In this document: in pieces, positions 35,273-46,775 of the stretch
How the letters are laid out: every line of letters begins with the position of its first letter
Numbering within the stretch: position 1 is the stretch's first letter
NCBI GenBank assembly: GCA_029582155.1
Contig: CM055898.1
Location: 35,146,955 to 35,210,954, forward strand
Source: Panopea generosa
Lineage: Eukaryota; Mollusca; Bivalvia; Adapedonta; Hiatellidae
Direction of reading: 5' to 3'
Length of the DNA stretch: 64,000 bases
Program-made: the position numbers and the translations under genes
Notes under the pieces: generated by a model
Seen by the model: only the letters and a program-made list of their open reading frames with translations
Database searches by the model: none
What the model was told of the DNA's origin: nothing

Positions 35273-36752
35273 TCCCCATAACGGGCCGTACTACAGCCGA
35301 TATACCCAGCATAAAGTTGTGTTTAACTATAACAATCCTGACGATCAACTCGCTACCTCACCAGACCAACATTTCTTATGTACGGGGAATGAGTTTCATA
35401 GTAATCTATTTTCGCCTGTTTCAAACCAATACCCAGACGCCCATTTTCTAACAAAAGCTTCTGATAAAGATTCAACGGCTGTTCTAAGTAGTGAACATTC
35501 TTTACAGTCTGACTATCAACACCTGGTTACAAGAAAGCCCTCAGCGGACGGACACACGTACCACAACTCGACAGAATTTAAAGCTCTTTCGCCAAAATTT
35601 GATTTATACGATCATCCGTTGTCAACATTTCGCAGTAATTCGTTGGAAAGTAACCCTAGACAAAACTCTCTGGATCAGCCAATCAAAGAACGTCGCTCAA
35701 ATTCAATAAACAACCATAAATCAAAAGGCAAATTTGCTAGCATTCTCTCAAAACATTCTGTGAACATCTTTGCTGCAGCAGCATTTAAGTACGCACATGA
35801 GAAAGTACGTAAAAAGGATCTGAGACATTCTTGTCCAGAATTAATTTCACCGTCTACAAAACAGACAGTTATTGTAGAAAAAACTAAAACTACGAAAACC
35901 TGTAGCTATAACGAGTTATCTACATTATCTCCGGATATTGCTAACCAACAGGAAGTGTCGGGCAATAAACTGAAAGTGCCAAATATCTTTACGACTTCTT
36001 TTACTCATTCAAAGGTATCTAGTACGTCTTGCTCACCACCGCAACCAGTTACACGATACACACTAAGTCTACAAGACATTCCTGACGCTTCAAGAAAATC
36101 GCCAGAAAGGGTTTTACGACGAACAATATCGCTGTCTAAGGAAAATCTGAAAATAGGACACCTATTGTCTCCGACAATGTATCGAGACGAACAAATTGCG
36201 CAAATTACGGACTACCTTTTTATTGGAAGTATTGAAGCGGCGTTCAATGAGAGGAGAATGTGTCAGTTGGAAGTTGAGTCCATTGTCGATATCAGTAATA
36301 TGAACGAAAGACAGGTCCCTTCGTGTAAGAAAACTCAGTGTCCTTGCCTTTGTCGGATTGAATTAAAGCATTTCAGATCGCGGCTTATAATTGCCGTTGC
36401 TGATGAAGAGAACGAAGGAATCGATCAATATTTTGAAGAGGTCAACAAATTTGTAGAGGGAGCTCGGAGATGCTCAAAGAAAGTATTGATTTATAGTTAT
36501 GAAGGTAAATCACGTGCGGCGCTGTTTGCCATACAATATCTAATGTCATACGAAGGGCTTCTACTACGACAGGCTTACAACATGGTGAAAAAACAAAGAC
36601 CTCAAATATCATTAAACCCTACCTTTCAGAAAACGCTTGAAAAGTTGGAGAAAACCCTTTTTCCAGACGAGAAACACTCGGTGAATATATGTAATGAATA
36701 CTTGAACGTGGCGGATCCGCAAGCTATAAAGTGTGCTTGGATAGACTGTTAA
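35238..36752 (+). CDS. STYX-like dual-specificity pseudophosphatase, 504 aa
   Basis: One coding exon follows a strong acceptor (TTTTTTTTCCAACTGCAG, ending 35227), so an untranslated upstream exon is expected. ATG 35238 is the start because an in-frame TGA lies at 35229. Residues 1-310 are Ser/Thr- and Lys/Arg-rich and probably disordered, with a basic stretch KYAHEKVRKKDLRH near 180-205. Residues about 315-480 form a dual-specificity phosphatase domain starting YRDEQIAQITDYLFIG. Asp389 (VADEEN) aligns with the family's general acid. The signature His-Cys-x5-Arg is Tyr419-Ser420-Tyr-Glu-Gly-Lys-Ser-Arg426: the loop and Arg remain, but the nucleophilic Cys is Ser and the preceding His is Tyr. 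Conventional cysteine catalysis should be impossible; phosphosite binding or scaffolding, as for STYX, is inferred. The segment KKTQCPCLC is unusual. The orthology group is not recognised. Confidence 0.9.
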   Translation: MSSTNRGDLLPDPHNGPYYSRYTQHKVVFNYNNPDDQLATSPDQHFLCTGNEFHSNLFSPVSNQYPDAHFLTKASDKDSTAVLSSEHSLQSDYQHLVTRKPSADGHTYHNSTEFKALSPKFDLYDHPLSTFRSNSLESNPRQNSLDQPIKERRSNSINNHKSKGKFASILSKHSVNIFAAAAFKYAHEKVRKKDLRHSCPELISPSTKQTVIVEKTKTTKTCSYNELSTLSPDIANQQEVSGNKLKVPNIFTTSFTHSKVSSTSCSPPQPVTRYTLSLQDIPDASRKSPERVLRRTISLSKENLKIGHLLSPTMYRDEQIAQITDYLFIGSIEAAFNERRMCQLEVESIVDISNMNERQVPSCKKTQCPCLCRIELKHFRSRLIIAVADEENEGIDQYFEEVNKFVEGARRCSKKVLIYSYEGKSRAALFAIQYLMSYEGLLLRQAYNMVKKQRPQISLNPTFQKTLEKLEKTLFPDEKHSVNICNEYLNVADPQAIKCAWIDC

Positions 36753-36895
36753 GTCTTGTTTAAAAACTCCAGAGTATATGTGAATACTTCTGTAACTTGT
36801 ATAGACATATAATAGTGAATCAGCGTTTTAAGGAATGTTATTACGATACTTGTTTATGAAGTTCTTGAAATGGCTTAATATTTGGTGTTGATGAC

Positions 36896-36901
36896 AATAA
36901 A
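36896..36901 (+). terminator. Polyadenylation signal AATAAA
   Basis: A canonical AATAAA about 145 nt after the stop codon of the pseudophosphatase gene, within GACAATAAAATAAC. It is the first canonical hexamer downstream. Confidence 0.65.
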
Positions 36902-37546
36902 ATAACTGTGCATCGTATTTTTTTTATCAAATTGCAAGGAGTAAAGAAGGCGTTTATCATTTATCGAAATTGTCATTAATCAATATTAATTATCAAATAC
37001 AATATGAAAGTACCATTGCGCATGCTTAAGAACGCAAGTTTGGTCTGATTATCTGATAAACGTATAGCTGTTGTTTGACTTCCGGCATATTTTATTCAAG
37101 CCATTAGTTTTGTTTACATAACATTAAAAGTTGTTCGTGAACATTTTACTAAACAAGTATTGTTTAGTGCTCAAGAAAGAACGAAGATAAAAGTTTTTAT
37201 CTCTTCGATGAACTTTTTGGATTAAAACAATTGATTTCAGCTTTTCTCTTATGATTTATAAAGTATCCAAATTTGGGTTGAAGTGCTAAGCAATCGTTTC
37301 TTCAGACGATAATTAACGGAGCAGGGCACTCCAGAGAAATCGGCATCAGGCAAATGTAAATCAAATGTATTTTTAACAATCAAACAGTATGTTTTTGTGG
37401 CCTTGTTTGTTCACAGAGGATGTAACGTTTAGACTGAAACGTCGTAAAAGCACATGTCCAAAAAGCTTTTACGGGAAGTTAACGTTCCCTTATTAACGTT
37501 ATGCTATGAAGCACACGTTTAAAACGGAAGATTCCGCGTAAACTGC
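36902..37546. other. Unassigned intergenic DNA
   Basis: No recognised repeat or coding sequence before the left LTR. Confidence 0.45.
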
Positions 37547-38029
37547 TGTATAATCGACTCAACAACTCTTTGTATATCATAAGTAAATTTTATTCACATA
37601 ATTATAAAGTTCGCAATAGTTCAAATTCACAAGCTAACATTTTTAAACTCGCTACCGCTCGTTTAAACTAACCCTAGTCTAACTGACATGTTACTCTGTC
37701 CCTGGCTATAAACTTCATTGACTGTCCTATCGCTGCTAAAACCAGTCTCTGAATGAATAAACAACTATTCTATCATTAGTCAATTCATTTCTACTTTTCT
37801 ATCGTTCAGTATTCTAATTACAGATCTTAAAGTCCAGCCCACAACATAAACTTGTAATTAATACATCAAGAAAACCCTAGGCTATCATTTATCTCCAGTA
37901 AACTGTCATCCTTTGTCATTAAACAGTCATAGATTCAAGATTCAAGACTTCTTTTTTGGTAACTTATCCATATAATGTTTCTCATTACATACATCAATAT
38001 ATTTAATTAAGTCATATGAAGTATCTACA
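37547..38029 (-). repeat. 3' LTR of the gypsy element (483 bp)
   Basis: On the plus strand it runs from TGTATAATCGACTCAAC to AGTATCTACA, giving TG...CA ends. It aligns along its length with 45398-45866, with scattered differences and a few short indels (for example AAACTTGTAATT, absent from the other copy). Confidence 0.92.
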
Positions 38030-39119
38030 GTTCTAACATCCCATAATGTTACATTCCTTCCATATTTAAGATAAAACATAAATTAACTAAATTATATAAA
38101 TTTTTCTCTATTGTAATCAGATTATTTTTTGATTACACTTATTTCAGTTCTGCCACAGACCTGAATGTGGTAACTGGCAGTAATAAAGCAACAATAACTT
38201 TCTCTCTAAGGTGTCAAACATAGAATATGCCGCAAACAGCGGATATGCCAATCAGTGATACATCTCTAATTACTCTAGTATTTCCTTGTTTGATTTCAAT
38301 CAAGATATGACAATTATTTCCTGCTATCTAATTAGTATATATATTTCCCAGATTCTATACCTTATCATAAACACTTAGTTGTTTAAGACAGATGTACGCA
38401 GATATACACTGAAGTAAGATTTTACACTTATTGCTGATTGTAAATTGTTTTAACTTTAAATCACTTTGATAAGTTTCTAAACTTGTGACAATTTATATTA
38501 CATAACACATTTTTTTTGTAATATTCTAACATTTCTTTATACAGCGTTCTATATGTATAATGTTATTTATACGTTTGCCCCTTTTTTTTTTATTTCATAC
38601 TATTTTTGTTTCTTCTATTATGATTTTCTACCTTGTTCTATCAAAACTAATATTTATTATATAAATAAATGTTCTACCTTGTTCTTTCATAACTTATATT
38701 TATTATATAAATATTATACACCAATATCAAATAAGAAAATAGTTAATAGTTGTTGTTGTTGTATGGTGTTTAGCGTCGCTTTCAACAATTTTTCAGTCAT
38801 ATCGCGACGGTGTCTACTTGAGACAATATTCTAAGCGCTGTCACACTGGAACATCAGGCTATATCTAAATATATCTTAATTTCTATGTCATACTCTACTT
38901 TAATATCAACTTGAAAACGGGAAAATTATATTCTTGTAACTAATAAACTCTACTGAAGCAATACTATCTTACCGAACAATAACAATAATAATCATGAAAT
39001 CAAATAACAGTAGTAAACAAGCCGTCACCACAAAATGTAAATATAAGTAAAATAAATTGTAGACACAAAATAAATAATGTTCTTTATAGTATAACTGATC
39101 ATCTAATTATTGTTCATAT
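38030..39119 (-). other. Gypsy element interior between pol and 3' LTR, noncoding part
   Basis: Mostly A+T-rich sequence with no coding frame recognised on either strand. A nested family D repeat is listed separately. Confidence 0.5.
38748..38858 (+). repeat. Dispersed repeat family D nested in the gypsy element
   Basis: GTATGGTGTTTAGCGTCGCT, then TTTTTCAGTCATATCGCGAC, GGTGTCTACTTGAGAC and GCGCTGTCACACTGGA. This is the best-preserved of four copies and is inserted within the retrotransposon. Confidence 0.85.
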
Positions 39120-39421
39120 GTCTCTTTCTGCGTAGCGTTCATCTTTAAATCACATTGTTTTGTTGTTCTTCTTCGAAGTTTATGTAAAGCGTTCATATTT
39201 AAATCACGATTTTAAGTTTTCTGCTTAGTTTTCATATTTAAATCATGTTGTTTTGTTGTTCTTCTTTGAAATTTTTGTATAGCGTTCATATCTAAATCAC
39301 GATTTGAAGTTTTCTGCTTAGTGTTCATATTCAAATCATGTTGTTTTGTTGTTCTTCTTTGAAATTTTTGTATAGCGTTCATATCTAAATCACGATTTGA
39401 AGTTTTCTGCTTAGCGTTCAT
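39120..39421 (-). repeat. 93-bp tandem repeat (about 3.3 copies) in the gypsy 3' region
   Basis: AGCGTTCATATCTAAATCAC recurs at 39281 and 39374, period 93 bp (31 codons). On the element's sense strand this gives an open 31-residue repeat with MNAKQKTSNRDLDMNA and KFQRRTTKQHDLN. It is basic, Gln/Lys-rich and not a known env or gag motif. The outer units are more diverged. Confidence 0.8.
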
Positions 39422-39499
39422 ATGTAAATCAAAGTATCAAAACTACCGGAAACCATTATTTGAATTTAATTTTGTAACACCGTGCATTTAACATTTAGT

Positions 39500-39613
39500 A
39501 ATAACCCAATTTTCCTTTTAACTTTGGAATTGAAATTTGCTTAATTGACATAGCACAATTTTCCTTTTAACTTTGGAACTGAAAATTGCTTAATTGGTAT
39601 AACATAATTTTCT
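39500..39613 (-). repeat. 48-bp tandem duplication in the gypsy 3' region
   Basis: CAATTTTCCTTTTAACTTTG starts at 39507 and 39555 (period 48), followed by a truncated third copy. Confidence 0.75.
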
Positions 39614-40394
39614 GGATGCATTAATTGCTTTCTTAACACAAGACTTCACTATTGTTGAACATTGGTTTTGCTGGTAAACGGTTGACACTTCATGTAGCCT
39701 GAGGATATAGGCGCTGTTCCATTGTCCATTGTTAAGCGTAGATAGATGTCCACAATATGCCGCAAACTGGTGGAAGTTGTCATCTTTGACAGGTTGGAAA
39801 ACTTTGCCCTGGTAGAAGTTATCACCCATGACAACTTAATGTGCCCCACAATCGTTGTTTACTTATGTGGCAAAGATTACATCTGTATGGCTGTCACGCT
39901 TGATTGACAGACGATGAAAGTATATGAAGTACTTTCACTAAAATGTCGCCATGTTGACATAAAATTAATGGTACAGTGTACCTTTGACAGTTTATCATTA
40001 CGCTACTGTGGCTAATAATGTTCCCCGTAGGTACACTTTGGACAGTAATTACTGTGTTTGTCAAAACAAAAACAATTGTCCTTTCTATGCCATGTTGACT
40101 GGTATCAACTTTTGACCGCTGGTGCCTTTATAATATAAAAGTTATTTACACAGTAATGTCATATATCGCCATGTTGATATATTAATTTAATGACTGTTTT
40201 ATGTAGTCATTAACTGGACACACGCACATTGTTTTCAATACTGTTAGTTTGGTGCAGTTTGAAATAAACTGTCTAGCAAAAATCTGTGCTTTCTAAGTTT
40301 TTTTCTGTTCCACTTCCTTCAACAATGATAATATTCTCAAGTTATACATGTTTTATAACTTACAAGCCTTTGTGTTTTCCTACAACATGTTTAC

Positions 40395-43300
40395 TATTGA
40401 TTTTAACCATTTCTTAGCAGTAAGCGATTTTCTAGGTCTCCGATTAACATGTTTTGATGGTATATTTGTTTGTTTTATGTTATTAATTGACATTTTAGCC
40501 TCATCACTCATTTGTTTTGCATTTACCATATCAGTCATACATTGATAGTTATTCGATGCATGCTCTTAGTCGCTTGTGCTACTTGCACAATATCGGCCAT
40601 ATCGGCAAAATCAGACTCTTAAGATTTAATATTACAATTTTCCTTATTTTAATTTCTAAATCTCTTAGCTTACTCTAATAATGGTATATCACTTTCATCA
40701 CTGGAATGTAATCTTTGGTTTTTATACCGTTTTGCTAGACGCTTGACTTGGGATTCCACTGGGAGTTCAGAATCTGGTTTTGAGTCAGAACTAACCGGAG
40801 GTGCAACAAAATATTGTTTTCGGACTGGCCGGTGACTTGTTTGAGCCTCTAGAATTACCCATTCGTCAACATTGGCTAACATTAATTGTTATGAATGCGC
40901 TTTTGTAGTTGACCCAGTTAATTGATTACGTATTATGAAAGTAACAGGAGATCTTTCTTCAGTAATTCTGTAAAATGCAATTCAGTTTTTATCAAACTTT
41001 GAACACTTAAGTAAAACTTCTAACCAATTTGCATTGTTATATTTATTTTGCTTTTGTTTGGCCTTCTGCAATTGTTGGTGTACAAACGTAAATGCTTGAT
41101 GTTGTTGTTCTAATAATATCTTATGAACATCTTCACCAAGATATTTGCGCCTAGGGCTCAACAGATTATCGAGAGGTAGTGTTGGGTCTCTATAATACAA
41201 CAATACAAATGGACTTAGCCCGGTCGCTTCACTGACGTTAAACCTAATTGCACTTAAAACTTGTGGTAAATACAAGTCCCACCAACTTGTGTTTTCACGA
41301 ACTAATTTTGCAAGAATATCTTTTAGAACTCGATGATATCTTTCTATCAGACGATTTCAAAATTCTGTTGCATTATCTGATAAAAGAACAAAAGGCGTTG
41401 AATGCCTTGGGATTATTTCTTGGATTATTATATGACTGATTGAATCTGCGCTTTTATCGCTCAGTGGAAAATCAAGCCATTGTATAACTCCATAAAAAAA
41501 CTATATTTGTTGTTAGACAGCGTTATTGGCAAGGGGCCAGAAATATCCATAGCGACCTTAGCGAAAGGGAAACTTTGTTGATCTGTGTCTTGAAGTGGTG
41601 CCTTAATCGCTTTAAGATTTCTTTCTTTAAATATAAAACAACTCCCTACGTAATCACAAAGGTCCTTAAACATATTTGGCCAGTAATATTTTACCTTGAT
41701 GGTGTCAAAACATGTATTGATCCCCATATGCCAATTAGCTAGATGAAATTGATCCATGACATCAGCCCTCAAGTGATAAGGAATTAATAACCTTAGTTGG
41801 GGTTTTTCTTTTACATCAGATATGTACTACAATAATTCATCTATAGTTATGTAATCATTAAGACCTTTTTGACCGTTTTACCAGTATTCAATTTACCTAT
41901 CATGTCAGTTATTACTTCATCTTTCGATTGTTCAGTGACCATGTTGAAAGACTTGAATGTTTTGACACGTTTTGCCGGTTCTTGTCTAAGGTTTAAATCA
42001 ACACCCATATATGCCCTTGTGTTTAACTGTTTTGTGTTTACTGTGTTTATCTGAAACCTACAGTCATATACATCTTCTAATGCTATCTCCTCACTAGAAC
42101 CTACTGCTTACGCTTCTGATTCTAGTATTCTAGACAATAAATCTGCTGAAACATTTTAACGACCTTCGATAAATTCAATCTTCGCGTTATATGCTGATAT
42201 TACTAATGACCAAAGCTGTATTTGTTTATTTTGATTTGGTGATTCTAAAACATATTTTAACGGTTTATGATCGCAAAATATTGTGAATGTAGCTCCATAT
42301 AGATATGATCTAATTTTGACAGTTAAAAGTAAATTGCGAAACATTCACTAAGTATTGTCGGCCATTTTTGTTGTGTTTTACTTAAATTCGAGTCGGCAAC
42401 AGATTACTACTACATAAATCTGAAATACTTTCATCTACTGGTTGGGATGAGACACTTTCAATTGCAAAATTACTGGCGTCAGTATGTTAAACATATATTT
42501 TTGCTGGATTTGGATGTGATAGTAGAGGCAGTGAACCAAGACGTTCTTTTATTATCTTAAAAGCATTTTGACAGTTTTCTTCCCATTTAAATCTTGCAAA
42601 TTTCTTTGTCAATTCTATTAGCGGATTTACTATCTTTGAATACCTTGAATAAATCGTCTGTAATAACCGGCCATTCCAATAAAAGATCTTACTTCTCTAA
42701 CAGACGTAGGCACTTTTAGTATGTTTATTGCTTTGACCTTCCCTATATCTGGGCGAATACCAATTTCACTGATTAGAAAACCTAGATAATTTACTTCAGC
42801 TTGTAAAAAATTGCATTTACTAATTATGAGTTTCAAATCATGCTTTCGTAGTTTGGTGAAAACCTTGTTGATATGTTCATAATGAGCTTCTAAATTTGGG
42901 CTTTATATGATAATGTAATCTAGGTACGCAAAAGCAAAACCTTCACATCCCTCCAATACTTTATTCATTAACTCCATAAACACAGACGGACTCGAATGTA
43001 ACCCAAATGGAACAGCATTAAATTCATAAAAGCCTTTATGACATACAAAAGCCGTCTTATGTCGATCTTTGGAATCTATAGGTACCTGTCAATACCCACT
43101 TTTTAAATCTAACGAAGTAAAATATTTTGCGTTCCCTAACAACGACAATATAACATCTATTAACGGGATTTGATAAGCTATAGGTTTTAATATTTGATTT
43201 ATCTTTCTATAATCAACACATAATCGTTTCGTACCATCTTTCTTACCTACTAGAACTATCGGAGAACTCCTTGCCGAGTTTGACCTTTGTATAACTTTAG

Positions 43301-44215
43301 CTTCAAGCATCTCACTAATTGCTTTATCTATGTGGCACCTATTGTTTATCTGGGTGCGGTACGGTCTTGATTTAAACGGAGGATTATTTCCTGTATCTAA
43401 TCTCATTTTTGCTCCAATGGCTCTACTTAAATCTAAATCTGTTTTAGCAAATAAATCTGAATTTTCCTGTAACAAGCTATGTATGTCCTCTAAATGTTCG
43501 CTAGGTGCCGCAATATTCTCACGATTAAACTTTTCAGTTATCACCTCTGACTGACATTTTATCTCATTTACTGAAGTAAATTTAACATCTTTTAGTTTTT
43601 CAACTTTTACTATCACACAACCCTTTCTTAGCCTAAGATTTTTTTTTTGTGAATTATTATTTAACATTACTGGAAATGTATGATCATGATTTAATTGAAG
43701 TATTGAATTTGAAACTACTAAACCTGGTTCTGAACTAACAAATCCTGTTTTTAACGGTCTTATTTCATAATCACAACGCGTTGGCAAATCTGGATTATAT
43801 TTTAATTTTCCATTTACAACATTTATTGTTTGTGGTTTTAGACGGGTGGTAGATTTAAGTCTTACTATAGAAGATATATGGAGGTCCTCTTCCATTTTTA
43901 CGTAAATTCCTTCAATCCTTAACAAATTTTGATCAAAATAAACTGTAACCTTTTTCTCAGTCAAAAATCTCTGCCTAATATCATCCTTCGATTTATGTTT
44001 GGTACTACATAGGAAGTATAATTAAATTTTTTACCTCCTAACTCAAAATCTAATTCAAACGAACCATCCACTGATAATTGTCCCCTATTGACAGATTGTA
44101 AGGCGTTTGATTTTTTGCTTAGTTTCGGTACATTGCGCAAAGACTGAAAGATTCGTCTATGTAATAATGACATTTCCATTCCAGAATCAACTAAGGACTT
44201 ATCCTTATCCCATTA
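40395..44215 (-). pseudogene. pol: Gypsy pol relic: protease, RT, RNase H, integrase
   Basis: Read on the minus strand. Protease at about 43961-44215 has LVDSG and later RMILGRDF. RT at about 42630-43500 has SSPIVLVGKKDGTKRLCVDY and FTSLDLKSGY; the next codon is TGA where Trp is usual. The active-site box reads AYLDYIII instead of Y-x-D-D, followed by a stop. RNase H at 42156-42344 has FTIFCDHKPLKYVLES. Integrase at 40982-41772 keeps the first two His of the zinc-binding domain (HLANWH), has lost one Cys (CFIF), and keeps VAMDISGPLP, SDNATEF followed by a stop, and ERYHRVLKD, i.e. the D-D-E residues. A basic C-terminal tail with RRPRKSLTAKKW continues to about 40395 after frameshifts. These breaks rule out a functional polyprotein. 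Confidence 0.92.
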
Positions 44216-45255
44216 GTTTTCAAAATGCATGAACATGGACTAACCGCAATTGCAATATTGAATGTAGTAATTATATCTTAATCTCTCTTCATATTGGCTT
44301 GCTTACATGAAGAGAATACTAGTTTCCATGACTGACCTCAGATTTTGATCTGCATTGTCGCTTAAAATGACTCTTCTTCCTACATTTCCAACATGTGATT
44401 TTGCCTTGAGCATGACTTCTTTTGTAACCTTTCTATCTTTTACTGATAACCTGATTTTCCTTGCCATTTTGAAAGTTTATCTATGGTCTATTATGAAAAT
44501 CATTTCCTGAATTTTGACTTGATCTTAACTTTTTGCCTTGAGCATTGCTTTGTTTGTAACCTGTGGATCTTTTACTGATAACCTGGTTTTCATTGCCATT
44601 TAGAAAAGTCATCTGATTTCTCTTATGAAAATTATTTCTTGAATTTTGACCTGTTTTTAATTCTAATTTTTTTCTTAGATTTTGTTCTATCATGGCCGAT
44701 TTGACTGCTGCTTGGAGAGTTATTGATTCTCTCTCATTAACCTCGTTTTCATATAATCATACACCAACCCATTTATGAAATATCCATCCAACATTTCTCA
44801 ATAAATTGTAAATCTCCCTGATATTCTTTGAATGCATCTTGACCCAAATCTAGCAATCATTTTGCATAATTTTGAACATTTTCGTTTGGTTTTTGCAAAA
44901 ATTATACCCAGTTACATTAACGAATGATGAGAAACTTTTACCTCAGCGTATTGCGTTGCAAGTCCATTTTTCAACTGTGACCAAGTTGTACTAGGATTAT
45001 CAATTATCCATCTTTGAATAAAAACGCTTACTGTCCCCATACTTGCTTGCAACGTTATTACTTTGATTTGTCTTTCATCTGTATTTGTAAAAATTGCATA
45101 TTTTTCAATATTTTTGACCTAAGTTTTAAATTGTTTCGAATCTCCATCAAAATGTTTTATGAATTTTTAATTCCCTGAGCCCCAACATGATTATTTAATT
45201 GTGCTAATTGATCTGCTAAGTTTTTAAATACAGAAGCAATATTTTGGTCTGTCAT
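44216..45255 (-). pseudogene. gag: Gypsy gag relic with CCHC zinc knuckle
   Basis: The start codon is at 45255-45253 (MTDQNIASVFKNLADQL). After a frameshift follow KHFDGDSKQFKT and TLQASMGTVSVFIQRW, typical gypsy capsid sequence. Near 44350-44400 the nucleocapsid knuckle reads C-W-K-C-x4-H-x4-C, intact as CX2CX4HX4C. Before it, the Asn/Lys/Gln-rich linker contains an internal duplication of about 131 bp (44400 and 44531, both with TTTTGCCTTGAGCAT). Several stops and frameshifts interrupt the reading. Confidence 0.85.
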
Positions 45256-45397
45256 TTTCGTAATTGTAAGAAAATAGATTACATAAACACATTCACCGGT
45301 TTTTTCTTCATCCCCATGTCGTATACGTGGTCTATACTCTGCGTTGTGTTAATCCAATCCAGTCCTGGAATAGCGCCACCATTTAATATACACATGT

Positions 45398-45866
45398 TGT
45401 ATAATCGACTCAACAACTCTTTGTATATCATAAATAAATTTTATTCACATAATTATAAAGTTCGCAATAGTTCAAAGACACAAGCTTACATTTATAAACT
45501 CGCTACTGCTCGTTTAATCTAACCCTAATCTAACTGACATGCTATTCTGTCTGTGGTTAAAAACTTAATTGACTGTCGTATCGCTGCTAAAACCAGTCTC
45601 TGAATGAATAAACAACTATTCTATCATTAGTCAATTCATATTTACTTTTCTATTGGTCAGTATTCTAATTACAGATCTTAAAGTCCAGCCTGTTAACAAT
45701 ACATCAAGATAACCCTAGGCTATATTTTATTTCCAGAAAACTGTCATCCTATGTCATTAAACTGTCATAGATTCAAGATTCAAGAGTTTTTGTTGGTAAC
45801 TTATCCATATAATATTTCTCATTACATACATCAATACATTTATTCATGTCATATGAATTATCTACA
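45398..45866 (-). repeat. 5' LTR of the gypsy element (469 bp)
   Basis: Same ends as the left LTR: TGTATAATCGACTCAAC to AATTATCTACA on the plus strand. In the element's orientation this is the upstream LTR, so promoter and R/U5 sequences should lie here, but no clear TATA box was fixed. Confidence 0.92.
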
Positions 45867-46237
45867 GTAACGTGAAGTGTTTTTGTTTTGTTTTGTTTTT
45901 TCACATCGTTAACACATAAATCGAACAAATGATAAAGAATAAATGACATTTTCAGTGATATAAACGTTTTTGTGATCACTTCAACCAAGAAAATATAATA
46001 TAAACAACAATACACTTTTTTCTCCAGGAAATCGAGGTAAACACGCCATATTCAACAACAATTCTTGAAAATTTCTTAGGATTCAGCCTGAAAATCCAAA
46101 TTTAAACCTTAGAATTTTAAATTACTATAATAGTATGACACGTAGAATATTTGTGAGAGTTCATTGACTATATAATTTAGATGTCGCAACATGATTTTAA
46201 TCTCAGAAATGGTCTCAAAGAGTTGTTTTAAAAATTC
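45867..46237. other. Unassigned intergenic DNA
   Basis: Nothing recognised beyond a short run of TTTTG repeats near 45882. Confidence 0.45.
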
Positions 46238-46485
46238 ATTCTTGGGTCTAAGTATATCTTGAGTTTAAGCATATTTTGGGTCTAAGTATATTCTTTAGTT
46301 TTAGCATATTCTTGGGTCTAAGCATATTCTTGGGTCTTAGTATATTCTTAAGTTCAAGCATATTATTCGGTCTAATCATATTCTTCGGTCTAAAGATATT
46401 CTTTGGTCTAAGTATATTCTTGAGTTTAAGCATGTTCTTGGGTCTAAGCACAATCCTAGATCTAAGAATATTCTTAAGAATGATT
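46238..46485. repeat. 18-bp tandem repeat, about 14 copies
   Basis: The unit is TTCTTGGGTCTAAGCATA, with substitutions in most copies and some 15-bp variants. The LRPKNM-type peptide repeats translated from it are artefacts of a period divisible by three. Confidence 0.88.
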
Positions 46486-46635
46486 AGTGAAAACTACCTC
46501 AGTTCAGCTGCATCCTAAATCGATGTTCTGATATCTGAATCGCCTTTGAAGAAACTCCTTGAACACAAATAAACAAGTCATGGCTATCCAAAGAACAACA
46601 TGTTTTCTGTTCAGACTCTTGTTTATACATAAATA

Positions 46636-46775
46636 GAGTGCGTGGTTCAGTGGTAGAGTATCGGACCCAGTACCGGAAGATCGTGGATTCGATCCTCCGT
46701 TACCCACTATGTGTGATGTCATTGAGCAGAACAAAACACTTTATCCGCATATGTCAGGTACGTACTGGTACTCAG
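46636..46775 (+). mobile_element. tRNA-derived SINE, Gly-tRNA-like head
   Basis: GCGTGGTTCAGTGGTAGAGT resembles the 5' half of tRNA-Gly, and GTGGATTCGATCCTCC supplies the B box. Words such as CATATGTCAGGTACGTACTG follow. The acceptor stem does not pair well and a body is attached, so it is a SINE, not a tRNA gene. Confidence 0.6.

Larger units (their letters stand above)
37547..45866 (-). mobile_element. Degenerate Ty3/gypsy LTR retrotransposon (8.3 kb)
   Basis: Two direct LTRs bracket a minus-strand internal region in the Ty3/gypsy order gag, protease, RT, RNase H, integrase. Stops and frameshifts break every domain and the RT active site is changed, so it is dead. The LTRs differ by many substitutions and small indels, pointing to an old insertion. 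No clean target duplication is visible (ACTGC left, GTAAC right). A primer-site-like TGGTGGCGCTATTCC lies about 15 nt inside the 5' LTR. About 2.4 kb between pol and the 3' LTR (38030-40390) holds tandem repeats and a nested family D repeat. Confidence 0.93.

Noticed and set aside
39212-39421. 69-codon repeat protein gene
   Set aside because: It is inside the dead retrotransposon and consists of a 93-bp tandem repeat; kept as a repeat with a note rather than as a gene.
37547-45866. Active retrotransposon
   Set aside because: Stops and frameshifts in every domain, an altered RT active site and diverged LTRs.
46248-46518. 67- and 80-codon frames with 6-residue repeats on both strands
   Set aside because: Product of an 18-bp tandem repeat.
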